A stretch of DNA of 64,000 bases, from NCBI GenBank assembly GCA_947069175.1, contig CAMTDV010000013.1:30507857-30571856 (forward strand), read 5' to 3'. Numbering within the stretch: the first letter of the stretch is position 1; every line of letters begins with the position of its first letter. A program made the position numbers and the translations under genes. Positions 10,790 to 22,800 of the stretch are shown piece after piece. Below the pieces are notes generated by a model. It made no database searches. It saw only the letters and a list, made by a program, of their open reading frames with translations, and was not told the DNA's origin. Origin of the DNA: Scalesia atractyloides (Eukaryota > Streptophyta > Magnoliopsida > Asterales > Asteraceae).

Positions 10790-12884
10790 GTACCTTTTCG
10801 CTGATCTTTTCTTACCTCATCTCCTCCAAAGGAAACATCATAATCGTAAAGATTTGAACCTTTTTGCAACTGTGAGATGTTATCCTTCATGTCCCTGGAA
10901 CAACCGCTATCAACACTCCAGAGATTGTCAACAGCTCCTCCTTGGCTATTCCTGAGAAAATAAAGAGATTAGTAAGACAGTGGGACCCAGTCCATCGTGG
11001 TCCTAGGTTTCCCTGAAGCATCAAAATAAGACACTTCTTTAAGACACAAATCCCCTTTTGTTTCAACGATTGGTGATGTTGTTGCCGCTTTGGATTTGGG
11101 TTTCCAAATCTGTTTTGTTTTAACAAACGCGGTTGTTGCCCTTGATTGAGAAACTTTAGCTGTTCAGGTTTAGTCATTTTAGAAAAAGATTTTTGTTTCT
11201 AAACAGCCTTGCGTTTGTTTTTGGCTACATTCCAATCCCCATCAGATGGTTTAACCTTGGAATTCACATTCTTCATTGCCTTAGGTGATGATACCTTCCT
11301 CGGCTTGGAATGATTGTTATTCTTTGGTGTAACCTTCTGATTTTTAGCATGACACGGAACATGGGGACCATGTGTGCAGTTTCGAGCGATGTGACCAGGA
11401 ATGCCGCAATTGAAGCACGTTTGTCTCTTCACATGCAAAGCATTCTGATCAGCTTTATTTGCTCTTGCAGGCCTTGAAGGATGAGCTGATCCCTTCTGAG
11501 CTCGCCTTCCTTGCATGTTTCTTGCAGACGAAGATGAATTTGGATGTTTATACTTTTCGTTTGCAAGGGCCTTCTTCTGTTATGGAGATTTCTTTGGATT
11601 CTTCTTCTTTTGTTCAGATTGCAAGTCTTGTTCAGAAATCTCTCCAACCTTTCCAAAAACTTTGCTAGTACGGTCAAAGGCATATTTTTCACATTTGCCA
11701 TTAATGATCGGCTTAACAAAAGCATTTTTCACAACATTAGCCTTTTGAGGGCTATTGCTGGCCACCTATGATTTTGGAGAGCGTGATTGGTCTTGATGTT
11801 TGGACTTCTGCTATCTTTGTCTCGATTTGCACTTTTCTGCTCTTTTAGCTTGCTCTGAACCATTTCATCAGTAGCAGAAGGTTCAAATTGTTCAGTTTGC
11901 GCATTTGGAGCCTTGTTCACATCAGCTCTCTCTTCATTAGCTGAATCATTTGAAGAGTCAACGGCACCCAATGATTCCCATGCGTCTGGCGTATAATCAC
12001 TGGGTTTGCCATACACCATATGCTGTGCTTTCTCAATATCTTCGTCGGTTTCTGGAAGTGTTGTATAGTTGTGATTATACGGTGGGGCAACTTGATTGAA
12101 TCCTAAACCCTTCCCTTTGTTCCCTTTATATGCCAGCTGCACATTGCACACGTCTTGAACAAGCTTGCTGGATGTATCAAACTTCTTTATATTAACTTCA
12201 TTTTGTTGATATTTTCCAGTAAGAAGTCCCAACTCAACTCTTACCAAGTCGCATTCCATGCTTTTTTATTCTAATCTGGTTTTGTAATCATGGACCCAAC
12301 ATTTCTGTTGATTTACGTCCAGGTGGAGTTGAGCTATATCTTTCTTTTGTGCTTCAACCTTTTCTTTGAGTAACTTGTTGCTTTCTCGAAGGCTGATGCA
12401 CTGAGCCACTACATGGTAGTATTCATCAGTCATGTTGGAATTAAGAGCCCTGAGTTGACAACCCTATTCCTGCAAGGTTCAGTGCACAAAAGATAATTGA
12501 CTGTGTCAATGGGCGAGCTTGATTTGTCAGCGTCAGTTTGGGCCTGAGGTCGAGTTTGGGGTGCTAGACTGCTGATTGCCGCTTGCTGGACTTGAGGTTT
12601 CTGCTCAGATACTTCTTCAGAAATAGACTCAGTTGATTTTGCATATAGATCTTTGAGATCTTGGTTTGATTGTAAATGCTCCCACAACCAAGAAACAAGG
12701 AGTCTTTATCATCACTCAAGAAGCTAGCCATCGCATTTCTTACTTCCTCTTTACGTTTCCCACATTTAAGCAAACACATCACATAATTAGCAACCATATC
12801 AATATTATAGTCTCTGATAAACTCATTCAGCTTTTCCTTCACTTCATCCCGCAGGCTCGAGTGCTGAGTTTGGGCTGCAGACAT
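10790..12884 (-). pseudogene. Chimeric Gag of element B with PWI-like N-terminal domain, plus protease start
   Basis: The start is the ATG at 12884 (MSAAQTQHSSLRDEVKEKL). Residues 10-75 (LNEFIRDYNIDMVANYVMCL; EVRNAMASFLSDDKDS; then SWLWEHL in the next frame after a one-base shift near 12695) closely resemble the N-terminal PWI-like fold of Nab2/ZC3H14-type RNA-binding proteins. That family match is from memory. The Gln/Pro/Ser linker ends about 12500. From there the protein is collinear with the C-terminal half of Gag E: coiled coil (12260-12440), PPYNHNYT and YGKPSDY (11990-12100), and CCHC knuckle CFNCGIPGHIARNC (11385-11430). The protease begins at WSVDSGCSRDM (about 10900-10925). Stops occur at 12430, 12259, 11729 and 11199. 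The normal copia Gag core is missing. Confidence 0.65.
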
Positions 12885-13179
12885 ATCGGATAATCGAAAC
12901 CGGACCGGTAAACACGATAAAAATGTTTGAAAACTGTTTTTACCAAAATGTACCGTTCGACTCGTCTCGACGATACGATTCCAACGATATAAACTGTCCG
13001 ATGGTGATTTCAGGAATTTTTTTGCCCTAAAAATCACACGAGTCTAGCCGTGCAACCCGTTTGTTAAAATTGTATAAGGATCAAATTCTGTGTAAGAAAA
13101 CGTTTAACTCCGGTTACGTCAGCAGGTTAACTTTCCACCTTTTTTGGTACAAATCGGAACAGTACCAAATTCGGAACAG

Positions 13180-13620
13180 TAACTCAGATTAACAATCCGA
13201 GATGGAATCTCAAATAGTGATCCGAGATGCTAATCCAAAATGGTAATTTGGAACAGTATCCGAGATGGAATCCGGGATGCACTATTTCAGTCCTGAATGA
13301 GAATCCCAGTAATCCGAAATGCTATCAGATACTCAGCAACAGTGACAATCCAGAACAGTAATCCGAACAGTGATCTGAAGTGAAAGTCTATCCGAATTCG
13401 GAACAGTTACGAATCTGGATCTTTGAAGATTATCCGAAATCCTTGAAGAAAATCCGAAATGCTTGTAGATTTATCCGTAATCCTTGAAGAAAATCCAAAA
13501 TGCTTGAAGATTTATCCGAAATCTAAAAGAAATTCAAGATTTTTATCCGAAATGCAGCAGATTTCAATCCGAAATACAACCAGAATCCGAAATTCTTGAA
13601 TCTTCTTCATGTTCTTTGGC
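13180..13620. repeat. Dispersed TCCGA(A/G)ATG repeats in the leader of element B
   Basis: The untranslated leader between the primer site and gag contains more than a dozen copies of 'atccgagatg' and 'atccgaaatgcttgaaga' with irregular spacing. The same motif fills the leaders of elements E and F. Confidence 0.8.
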
Positions 13621-13678
13621 AGAAAACTGAACAGAATCTTGTAATATCAGATCTGAGCCTGGAAAACAGGTTCAACAT

Positions 13679-13690
13679 GCTCTAATACCA
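13679..13690 (-). promoter_or_regulatory. Primer binding site of element B
   Basis: The minus strand reads TGGTATTAGAGC, one mismatch from the tRNA-iMet complement, two bases from the LTR edge. Confidence 0.85.
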
Positions 13691-13692
13691 CT

Positions 13693-13830
13693 TGTAAGTC
13701 CCGATAGTCCAGATCTAACACTGATATCACACAATCATCACGGTGGGCGGAATCCAAACTTGATGATATTCAAGAAAAACCGAAATGATGAAGAACAACA
13801 CGAATCCACTTTAACACCTTGCACACGATT
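13693..13830 (-). repeat. 5' LTR of element B, truncated
   Basis: The 138 bases match the first 138 bases of the LTR at 8998. The match ends at GCACACGATT, after which unrelated element C sequence starts. Confidence 0.85.
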
Positions 13831-13978
13831 AGGGTTGCTTACTAGTCCTTGAGAAGCCTTTTAACTAACATCTTTTTCAAAATTTCAAGTCTATTCACTT
13901 TTGTGAATTCTGCAGAAATGATTTGCTGAGCCTCCTTATCACTTTTCATTTGCTTTTGAAAGCATCTATCTTTTCAGC

Positions 13979-16455
13979 CTATTTGACCTTCAATTCAAGG
14001 TACTCTTGTATATTTTTAGGCTTTTGATACCTTTTGAGGAATGGAAAGGTAAGTTGGATGATGTCAGTTGTGGAGTAGAAAGATTGTATATCTTTTGATA
14101 CATTTTCTAACTCCAGTGGGTCAAGTATAGGGGTAGTTTGTGGGTGGAGTTGTGATGATGAGTGTTGTGGTTGTGGTAGTGGATGGTTGAGATGTGACAG
14201 ATAAGGTTGTGGTGGTTGTGGTTTTGATAAGCGATGCATCAGGAGTTTCTTCATCATCATCTGGGACAATGAATTTAGTTCTCCTGCTTCTGGTTTGAGG
14301 TATTTATGTTTTAGATGGTGGTTGTGGGAGTTGTGTTTTTGGTTTTCTTTTATGGAGGAGATGTCCTTTAGAGGACTTATGTTTTGATGGTGGTGGTAGT
14401 ATAGTTATAACCTCTTTGTCACTTTTGTAGTGGCAACAAATTTTTGGACGATGGGAGCATGTTTGATTGGTGGGTGTTTGGATGGATGTGATAGTGGTTT
14501 GGATGGTTGTTGCAGCAGCGCTTTCTAAAACCTCTGTTGAAGAACCTTGGTTATCTTGAATTTTCTTTCTTTCAATGATTTCCAACATTGTTATCTGCAT
14601 ATTAGCTTCCGTTGTATCTTTTCTCTTTTCTGTTTCTACTGCCTTGGCAATTTCTTCTTTCCTTGCCTTTTTAAGTGTAGCAGTGCCAGACCTTTTTTTC
14701 CAGCCTTTTTGATAAGAGGTCAGAGCTTTCTCATGCATTCTTCCTCCCCATTTTTGGCATCATCTTCATATTTAGGGAGCGTGAGAGTTTTTCAAGTGTT
14801 TTCAAGGATAAAGTCTTTGATGGCTTTAACCTCTACCTATGTATCTTTGTACTTGGCATCCACCAGGTGAACAACTCTACTTGAATGGTCTGTTTTTCCT
14901 TAGTAGCTTTCTTTTGAAGACGGAGATACAATTATACATGATCCCGTATCTCTTTTGCAATGTCTACATCTGATGGTGGAGTTCTAGATTTTTATATCAA
15001 AGTCTTCATCAAGTCTTTGATTTCTTTAATTGATGAATCTAACTTGGTGACTGTCGATAGTTTAATACATCACCTAAGTTAATAGAATCATCTGATTTCC
15101 TACCAGAGGTGGTCATACCTAGTTTTGAACTAGGTGCCCCTTTTTCTTGGTACTTGGACTTCCAACTAATGAAGAGACTATTGTCTTAATAATTGTTGCC
15201 TTCAAGGGGATCTTAATGATGTAACCACTGTCTAACTGTGAGACTTTTGTCTCTATATTTGTAGTACCTGCCCCACTTGAAATACCTGCCAGTGCCTTTT
15301 GAGACACAAGATGTGTTGCATCCTTTGCTTGTGAGATAGCAATGATTCCTGAGCTTGCCCTAGTCACTTGTTGAAATGTACTCTCTATGATTTGTTGTTG
15401 AGAGGAATCAGGTATGTGCAAGTCAATTGTATCAATTGCATCAAGCAATTTTTGAATGATGATGGGATTGTTTTAGTGGGTGGAGGTGTGGAAAGAAAAG
15501 CAACCCTAAGAGGGACTTAAGTAAAGATATTCAAGTGAAATATCTCTCTCTTGATTTGGTTTCCATGTGCTTACAACACTCTCCTTTTGTGAGGATGAGT
15601 GAGGAGTTTGGATAGGTGGAGATGTTTGCATCCGTTGTGAGGAAGTAACAACAAATATTTGCTGCATTTGTGTTACAGCAGGTACCCCTGTATCTCAACC
15701 CCCAAAGATACCTTTTTTTTTTATTTTTCTTTTGAATTTGGGGATGTGAATGGAAATGGTTTTTGTGGAAATGTCTGGTGTGTGTTCCATAGTGTTGGGT
15801 TATGCACTATGGTCACCAGGAGCAGTGAGCTCATCAACAAATGTTGTAACATCTGTTTCTTTGTTTTGCTAAATGTTTTCGTCTCCCAGATTTTCTTGAC
15901 TTTTAGTCATCATGTGGGTAAAAGTTTCGTTTGAAAGACTGTTACTTTCAAGGGCTTCACCATGTTCAAAATTTTCTTGCTTAAAATATTTTTAAGGTAA
16001 AAGCTTAATAGTCTTTGATATAATAGAAAAGGATTGCTAGTGCCCCTCTTGATTGCTTTCACCATGTTCACCATAAACAGTGTCTGAGATAATTTGTAAT
16101 TTGAATTTTTCAAGATAACATATCCTAGATACTAAGTTTTTAGGGGAATTTCATTAAAAGTAGTGGTCTTTGTAGACAAGCAAACCAAGAGTGTATGGAA
16201 AAAGAATTTCATATTTGTTGAGAATTTTTGTTTAAAAGGTGTTGCTCCCACCAGTTGAGCTTCATATCCCCTTTCTATAAACTCGTGATGAAGATCATTT
16301 TTTGGGATACAAATCATGTTGGAGATGGATTCTTGAGTTATGGAAACACGTTCTTTTATTGATGGTGGAGGTGATAAGATAGGGCCTTTTGTTTTGAAGC
16401 GAAATTTTTGCATTGGCTCAAAATTCCCTAAGGGTGGATAGATGAATAGGGGCAT
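13979..16455 (-). pseudogene. Post-pol ORF (env-position ORF) of element C
   Basis: The minus-strand coding runs from about 16455 to 13979 with frameshifts and stops. The N-terminal part has ERGYEAQLVGATPFKQKF, then FFFHTLLVCLSTKTTTFNEI, then NYKLSQTLF and NPFLLYQRLLSFYL (about 16030). This is the same order of features as the ORF of element E (GYE..., CISENKGG..., KYNFLGYIF, MLYPRFVQLIL). The C-terminal half (13979-15450) is Thr/Ser/Gln/Lys-rich and low complexity. Its place in the 3' part of the element is that of the env-like ORFs described in Sireviruses. I see no clear membrane helix, and its function is unknown. Confidence 0.6.
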
Positions 16456-17726
16456 TTGTAGTGAGGATGTAAAGATATTTGGATGAAGTTAGGGTGTCAA
16501 TTAGGGATAAAGACCGTGTTCTTACTGTGTTACAAGATATGCTAAGTACTTGTGAGAGGCTTTGAGTTTAAGAGCCATGGTGGGTTACGTCAAATCTTTT
16601 TAAAAATCTTTTGAACAGATGATCTTTTGATAACACAAAGTTTTTTGGAAGCAAATTCGGAGTTTATCTCCGTTGAAATGCTTTAATTTTGATAAAAATG
16701 GAGGATGGATGTAAGCTCTGTTTGTCAAGGGTTTTATAGGGTTTCAGGAACATGGATGCTAGCATGGCCAACGGTTACCTTTTTAGTCTTCATGGCCAGT
16801 TGTTAGTTGTGGCAAACCAGTGGTTAGAATGTGGTTCCTATTGAGGAAACCCTTTAAAGAAGAAAGATGAGATCTGTTTTCAAAATATATGTTTGAAACC
16901 TCTGTTGTGCTCAACAGATATTTGAGTGACCAAATCAGTGGTTTGAATATATGTTTAACTTTTTGTCAAGAGATGGATGAAAACCCATGTTTGAAACCTC
17001 TATTGGGTTAAATAGAGCTTCGAATGAAAACGGTGGTTGTTTTTATGAAATAGTGGATCTATTTGACATTTTGTAGCCAAACAGTGGGTGTTTAATCAGT
17101 GGTTCTTTTGCCTCAAACAATGGTTCACCAAGGTTAAACAAACTTTTGAACCACTAAAATAGATGTTTTACTCTTATAAACATAGTTCTGATTTTGTTGA
17201 TTTTTAACAGTCTTTTTTTTATTTTCAACTAATACCTTTTGATTTTCTTGATTTTAAAACAACATTTTAATGTTGTAAAAGCCCTTTTTATAATTTTTTC
17301 AAAACATTTTTATTTCTTTTATTAGGGATAGAGGTTGCTAGGGTAACCTTTGTTTGCACTTTCAAAATACTAACAAAGGTTCCCTGCAGACAGTGGTGAG
17401 TGGTTAATTCTGCAAGATGATCTAATGCATTGTCTGCTTTGGATTTAGGGTTGTCAACAACTAGAATGGCTCCTTAGGATTGGTCATTTATCACAAAAAG
17501 TTTTTGTACTATCTCATTGCTTGCACACTTGGGTCAACTGTTGTTTCAGCATTCTCAATGAGATAATTGTACCCATGAGGGTGTCTATTTGCCCTTCGCT
17601 TTTGTGACATGTGCACAGGTTCTTCATACCTATAAGGTACCCTGGTGCATGGTGGTTTCCCATACCTTCTTAGGAGTGTATGTGGTCCAACATATACTTG
17701 ACCATCCCTATGTGTAGGGTATTAGT
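16456..17726. other. Non-coding spacer of element C
   Basis: There is no pol domain in any frame. Between 16860 and 17170 a phrase like 'tgtttgaaacctctgttg' recurs with 'cagtggttt', a decayed short repeat. The part nearest gag (17400-17700) may be a shifted Gag C-terminus. Confidence 0.5.
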
Positions 17727-20345
17727 TCAAGTTTTGGGAAATGATTGTGGATCTGTGTAAATAGGGCCATCATCCATTTTAAAACTCATTTTTGTTCTTG
17801 ACCTATTTTGGTTGCTATCATAGGGTTTCAGAAATGAGCATTGTTGGGTGACATGGTTGATTTTTCCACAGATGGTGCACCTAGATGTGGATTTACAGAT
17901 GTTCATGCCTCTATTAATATCATAGGATTTTAACTTGAAAAAGTCTTTTGCCAAATGATTTTTCTTTCCACAAAACTCACACAGTAGAGCTGGAATCTTT
18001 TATTTCCTTTTACCATTTTCTCTCTTTACAGCAATAGATGTTTGAACCTCTGTTTGAGAGTTGGTAATAGGAACAATTTTTATCTTGGGTGACTTCAAAC
18101 CATCTGGGTTGGTGAATATAATTGTTTTAAAGTTTTCAAGAACATCACATTCATCTGACCAGATCGATTTAAATTCATACTTTTGTTTTTCATATTGAAT
18201 GGATCATTGTGGCTTTTCAAGAGTTATCTTCTTGCCACTAGGTTTAATAATCTTGATTTCTTCACCAGTTGATGTGGTTGGTATAACTTCAATCATTTCT
18301 GAATCAATGGAAGTGTTGCTATGATGTTCTTGGTCATATTTTCTAAAACCAACACCAAACTTCACATTATTTTTCTTTGTTTTTCCAAAAGCATCTCATA
18401 ATCATTACATGGTTCAACCCACCTTTCACAGGTGATAGTGTGGATTCCAACTCCTTGGTTATGGTTTCTAAAACCAACACCAAACTTCACTTTGATATAT
18501 TTCTATCATTGTTTGGAGTTGGCCCTTGGTTATGGTTGCTTCAATTTTAGACTGCTTATTTCAAGGTCCTTCTCAGCAATTCTTGTTTTAAATCTCTTTT
18601 AAATTTTTCAAAAATTATTTCACTGATTTGTACCTTTTCCTTAGGTTTTCATTGACCTCTTATTATTAGCAAATGCTATAAATCACTTGTCAGAACATAA
18701 CTCCTTAAGAGTTTGAGGTGATACCTTAGATGCAGCCATTTCGACCTGATCTACACTGATCAGTGGAACTTTTGGGATATTTCTCATCTATCCTTCCGGC
18801 ATGCTCCTTGTCACCAACAAATGTTTGACCTGGGCTTTGAGCAATTTCACTAATAATTCCTTCACAAATAGATGTTTAAACTAGATCTTCTTCACTTGAA
18901 AGATGCTCAAGAGCCATGAAACAAATGTATGCATGTTTATCACAATCATTTATTATGAAAGCAATTTTTCACCTGTTAAGTTCTCGGTAAGCTGCTCCAA
19001 TCAACATAGCCTTGTGTGAAAAAAACTCTGTTGATTAGGCTTTGCAGGTGTAGGAGCAGAGCCAGCTTGTGGTGCTTGAACATGTGAAATTGGCATCTAA
19101 ACGTACTGAACCTGAGGGACTTGTGGTGCCTGAACATAATGCACTAGAACAGGATTCATGTTTTGTGCAAAGTGGGTTGTATTTTGCACAATTGGTCCAC
19201 GGGTATTTTGGGGATAAAAATGTTGTTGTGTATTAGATTGAGGTATTTGATTAGGATATGTGATCCTTGTGCAGAGTTGTTTTATTGAATCTTGCATTCT
19301 CTTGCAATGTGTGCTAACCTATTACACTTGAAACATTTAATCTTAGATTTATCCAACCCCACTTTTGACCTCCCACTCAATCCTGGGTAAGTTCTACAAG
19401 TCCTTTGGTAAAAGTTGTTAGCTCTTAGACTTAGTAGGGCCACATGGTGCAATATGTCCATCTCCTCTAGGTCATAAGTACAAAAGACAAATTATTAGGG
19501 ACATGACTATCATTGTTTGCCGCAAACGCATAACTTGTGGAATGTTGATCAAAGTTGATTCCTGTTGATATACCAAACAATGATAAAAACTTTGATCATT
19601 TCCCATTCCAGTAGGTGATCCCCCTGACTCAAGAGTGTTGTTGTTACCGAATACATAACTTTCAGACACCATTCTAGTTTCCTAGAGCTTCCTTTTTTGG
19701 ACAAGCTATCTTTAAAATGTTAGGAGTTTTACATGAAGCTAAGTCAGGCTCATGTCCATGAATTCTAGGGATGTTCTCATCACTATAGCAATTGTGTCTC
19801 ATTTCCCAGGAAAAGATCTCAAAAATCAGTTACTTAAAGTTTTTTAGTAACTTCTTTATTAACCAAATTTAGTTCACTGATTAGACATGAAAATCGTTCA
19901 AACTGCTGAGTCAAGGTATCTCCCTTGACATGAGTGAAGGTTTTATATTGTTAGTTAAGGATTTCTTGACTATTCTCGATAACATCTCCCATTCCACCAA
20001 ATTGTTCCTTCAGTGCATCTGAGATTGGCACTGTTACAATGCAACAGGCCAACATAGATATAATTTAGTCGAGCCATAGCCACGATACTAAAGGCTTTGG
20101 CATCCGGCTTGAATTTTTGAGAATCCTGCTTAGAGTAATTCTCTAGCTTCTTTGGCTCAAACACATTTGGTCTTTCGACAATAGGTACCATTGGAATATG
20201 GGGTCCAATTACAACAGACTTCCAACATCCTATATTTTGCTGAGTAAGTAGATGATCCATACTACGTTGTCATGTAGTTGAATTCGAATCTGACAAGAAT
20301 AGGGGGTTTATTACTAAAGCTGGTGTTATGGGGATCATTTTGTGC
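17727..20345 (-). pseudogene. Copia Gag of element C
   Basis: The likely start is near 20345 (MAQNDPHNTSFSNKPPIL). The UBN2-type copia Gag core is readable despite stops: FEPKKLENYSKQDSQKF (about 20130), EQFGGMGDVIENSQEILN (about 19990), HVKGDTLTQQFERF (about 19920). A Gln/Asn/Pro-rich segment (19097-19297) and a CCHC knuckle CTICGKINHVTQQC (17840-17885) follow. The protein would form the particle that packages element RNA. Multiple frameshifts and stops are present. The order matches Gag C-terminal halves of Sirevirus type. Confidence 0.75.
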
Positions 20346-20494
20346 CATTTTTTTTATTCTTTATCAGAAAAAAGAATGTGATAGACACTATTTATTCTTT
20401 ACTTTACAACTCTGAGCTACGAACAATATTAGATCTTTGTAGAGATGATCTTTGTATGTTAAACTGATTGTGAAATCAAGTTTAACATAACCAA

Positions 20495-20506
20495 GCTCCG
20501 ATACCA
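20495..20506 (-). promoter_or_regulatory. Primer binding site of element C
   Basis: The minus strand reads TGGTATCGGAGC, one mismatch from the tRNA-iMet complement, and abuts the LTR. Confidence 0.85.
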
Positions 20507-20508
20507 AT

Positions 20509-21208
20509 TGTTAAGTCTGAGTTTACAAGGTTTGTGAAAAACTAATCAATTAAGCTCAAAACAATTTTGTATGGCTATAAATATAAGTAATCACAAATGG
20601 GAAATCATCCCAAATAATTGCTTTTCATTGATTCAAATGATTCAAATGTTTTACAGAAGATTGATTCTACACACTCTCCCTAAGAATGATCACTAGAACA
20701 AAAACTGTTCATACAAAAGAAAAGGTGATGTGTAGTGATAAATAGATCTCTAACTGGTGAGATCTATTATACTAAGTACGAAAGCTCTGTTTGTGATTGG
20801 CTGACATCAAGCTAATAGTGATATCTAACATTCCTAATACAATAGATTCCGCAGATGTTGAAAACATCTATACAAATCTAACATCTGATCTAATTATGCT
20901 AAACACTGATACAAAACAAGTATTGTTACATTGGGAAACCTCTGTTAGAGCTATCCTTCGTTGCTTTGATTCTAAAAATCGGTTTGGGTAGACACATGTT
21001 TGGTCTTCTTCATCAGACCTTTGCTTCAACAGACCTTCGCTCTTCAACATACCTTCTATCTTCTTGAACAACGGTTCCAAGGTTTTGATCAGATGTTTAC
21101 TTGTCCTCAACAGATGCTCTGATTTAGGTGTTCAAGATTTACTATATTTGGGGAGAATCTGCTTCAAGCTTCTGTTTATATCCTGATCACTTGATCATGT
21201 TTTGATCA
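20509..21208 (-). repeat. 5' LTR of element C
   Basis: It starts (plus view) TGTTAAGTCTGAG next to the primer site. The other edge is uncertain: the last TG/CA-compatible end before RT remnant D is at about 21208 (TTTTGATCA). No second copy exists here to confirm it. Confidence 0.6.
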
Positions 21209-21235
21209 TTGAATATTGTATATTCTTTTGTAGGC

Positions 21236-22800
21236 CAAACACATTCCAATACGTGTAAGAATATTATTTGCATATTTGGCTTAACTAAGAAATATCACAG
21301 TTTCAATGTTCAAAACCTCAAGACCCTGGATATAATTCAAGTTTCCAAGATCTTTGATTGCAAATTCTTTGTTAAGGTGATCAATGAAGCAACATATAGA
21401 TGGCTCATGATTGTTGGTAAAAACAATGTCGTCCATGTAAACTATTAAGTATAATATGCAAGAACAGTGATGAAAACAAATAAGAGGTATCAACTTGGCT
21501 GCATTAGAAACCTTGATGAACAACAAATATACTTAGCCGATGGAAACATGCACGTGGAGCCTGTTTGAGGCCATAAAGTGCTATGTTGAGACAACAAACA
21601 CGATTTAAATGACGTCGCTCAATGAAACCCGGAGGTTGCTTCATGAAGACAACCTTAGTTATGTGGCCATTTAAGAAAGCAATTTTTGTTGGATATTAAA
21701 TATCCGATGTTGGATGATCGATTATTTAACGTTTTTTATTAAGGTATGATCCAAAGAGTTACACTTTAAAAAAAATAAGTATAGTACTTAATACTTAAAT
21801 ATAAGTTCGTGGAACATGGTATTTATATTATGGGAATTATATATTTAGTGAAATATTTAATAGATTAATTATTAGGGAAATAATTTCAGTTTAATTGTTT
21901 AGTGAAAGAATTAAAATCATGGCAGTGACGATTTAATTGTTAAATATAATTAGTTTTATATGTATAAGATAAATATTAAACTAGAGTTTGATTTTGTGAT
22001 TACTTGTTAAATTACAAAACATGGATGTCGAATTAGGAAGGGGTTTAGGGTAAATAGTTTGATTATTAATACAAGCTATTTGTAAACGACTAAACCCTAA
22101 TCACGTAATTGATTGAGTTCAAAGAAACCTGACACCACCAATCACCCTTATGGATGTCGCTACCCAACCACGTTGACCGTCCATCACGTCGCTGACCTGA
22201 CGCTAGTTAACCGACTGGCGCCGGCTCGGCGGCCACCCGCGAGCTGCTGACCACTGTGGCCGGCCTTCAACCGGTCTGTGTCACCACGTCGTTCCATATT
22301 TCAAGTGTTGATTCAGATCCGGGTGTTCATTAATGCATCTATCAGCGAGACGTTTGTCGTTCAATCTATTGTGTGAGTTATTCAGTTTTCGTCAAGGTAT
22401 GGAACCTGAAAACCATATGATTGTGAAATTATTTAATCTGAATTTAACTAGAATCCTAGTGGGAAGACTTTATATTAATAATGGTACATGCTTCCGCTCT
22501 AATTAATAAACGTTATTGATTAGTAATATAAACATGTTTATTTTAACTAGTACATCGATTCCCAACAATTTTAACAACCAATTCTGAGCCACTGCAATGG
22601 AGAGAACAATACCAAAAATTTTGGCTTTGACAACCAGGGAAAGGTGTCAGAGAAGTCAAACCCATGAATCTTACAGAATCCTTGAGTAACAAGGCGAACC
22701 TTGAAGCAGCTGACCATACCATTAGAATGATAGTTTGAAACACCCACTTGGACCCCCTCCACTTTGAATATTTGACCTTAGAACAAGAGTCCAAGCATGA
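21236..22800 (-). pseudogene. Copia reverse transcriptase remnant D, split by a solo LTR
   Basis: The minus-strand order is an N-terminal RT block at 22800-22573 (WVFQT, KYHSNG-like, VRLVTQGFCKIHGFDFSDTF). It is interrupted by 21687-22567 and then continues at 21681-21236 (PPGFIERR, LYGLKQAPRA, YMDDIVFTNN, KEFAIKDLGNLNYIQGLEV, then AKYANNILTRIGM). The catalytic Y-M-D-D is intact. A stop replaces Gln near 21275, and several shifts occur. No LTRs of its own are visible. It was evidently an older insertion into which element C and a solo LTR element later landed. Confidence 0.88.
21687..22567. mobile_element. Solo LTR (881 bp)
   Basis: It starts TGTTGGATATT and ends ATTCCCAACA, with short inverted ends TGTTGG/CCAACA. 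It is flanked by perfect 5 bp direct repeats ATTTT (21682-21686 and 22568-22572). It interrupts an RT frame that continues on both sides. This is the expected product of recombination between the two LTRs of a former insertion. Orientation was not determined. Confidence 0.9.

Larger units (their letters stand above)
8998..13830 (-). mobile_element. Ty1/copia Sirevirus-like element B, non-autonomous
   Basis: The 3' LTR (8998-9413) and a truncated 5' LTR (13693-13830) match each other in direct orientation. A primer site lies at 13679-13690 and a polypurine tract at 9414-9424. Between them are a modified gag and the start of protease. Integrase, RT and RNase H are absent: coding stops near 10790 and a conserved non-coding block follows directly. 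The right LTR stops abruptly at 13830, where element C sequence begins, so the outer 275 bases of the 5' LTR and the target duplication are lost. Confidence 0.85.
13831..21208 (-). mobile_element. Ty1/copia Sirevirus-like element C lacking pol and 3' LTR
   Basis: A 5' LTR (20509 to about 21208), primer site and gag are followed, after a 1.2 kb non-coding spacer, by a post-pol type ORF. No integrase, RT or RNase H block is visible. The 3' LTR is missing: the ORF region abuts the truncated LTR of element B at 13830/13831. The outer end of the 5' LTR is set by eye at a GATCA-rich sequence. Confidence 0.7.

Noticed and set aside
11459..11771. Three overlapping plus-strand ORFs rich in Phe and Leu
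   Set aside because: They are antisense to the Lys-rich Gag of element B; poly-Lys codons read as Phe/Leu on the other strand.
14547..14870. Cys/Phe/Ser-rich plus-strand ORF that could pass for a secreted protein
   Set aside because: It is antisense to the Lys/Thr-rich part of the post-pol ORF of element C.
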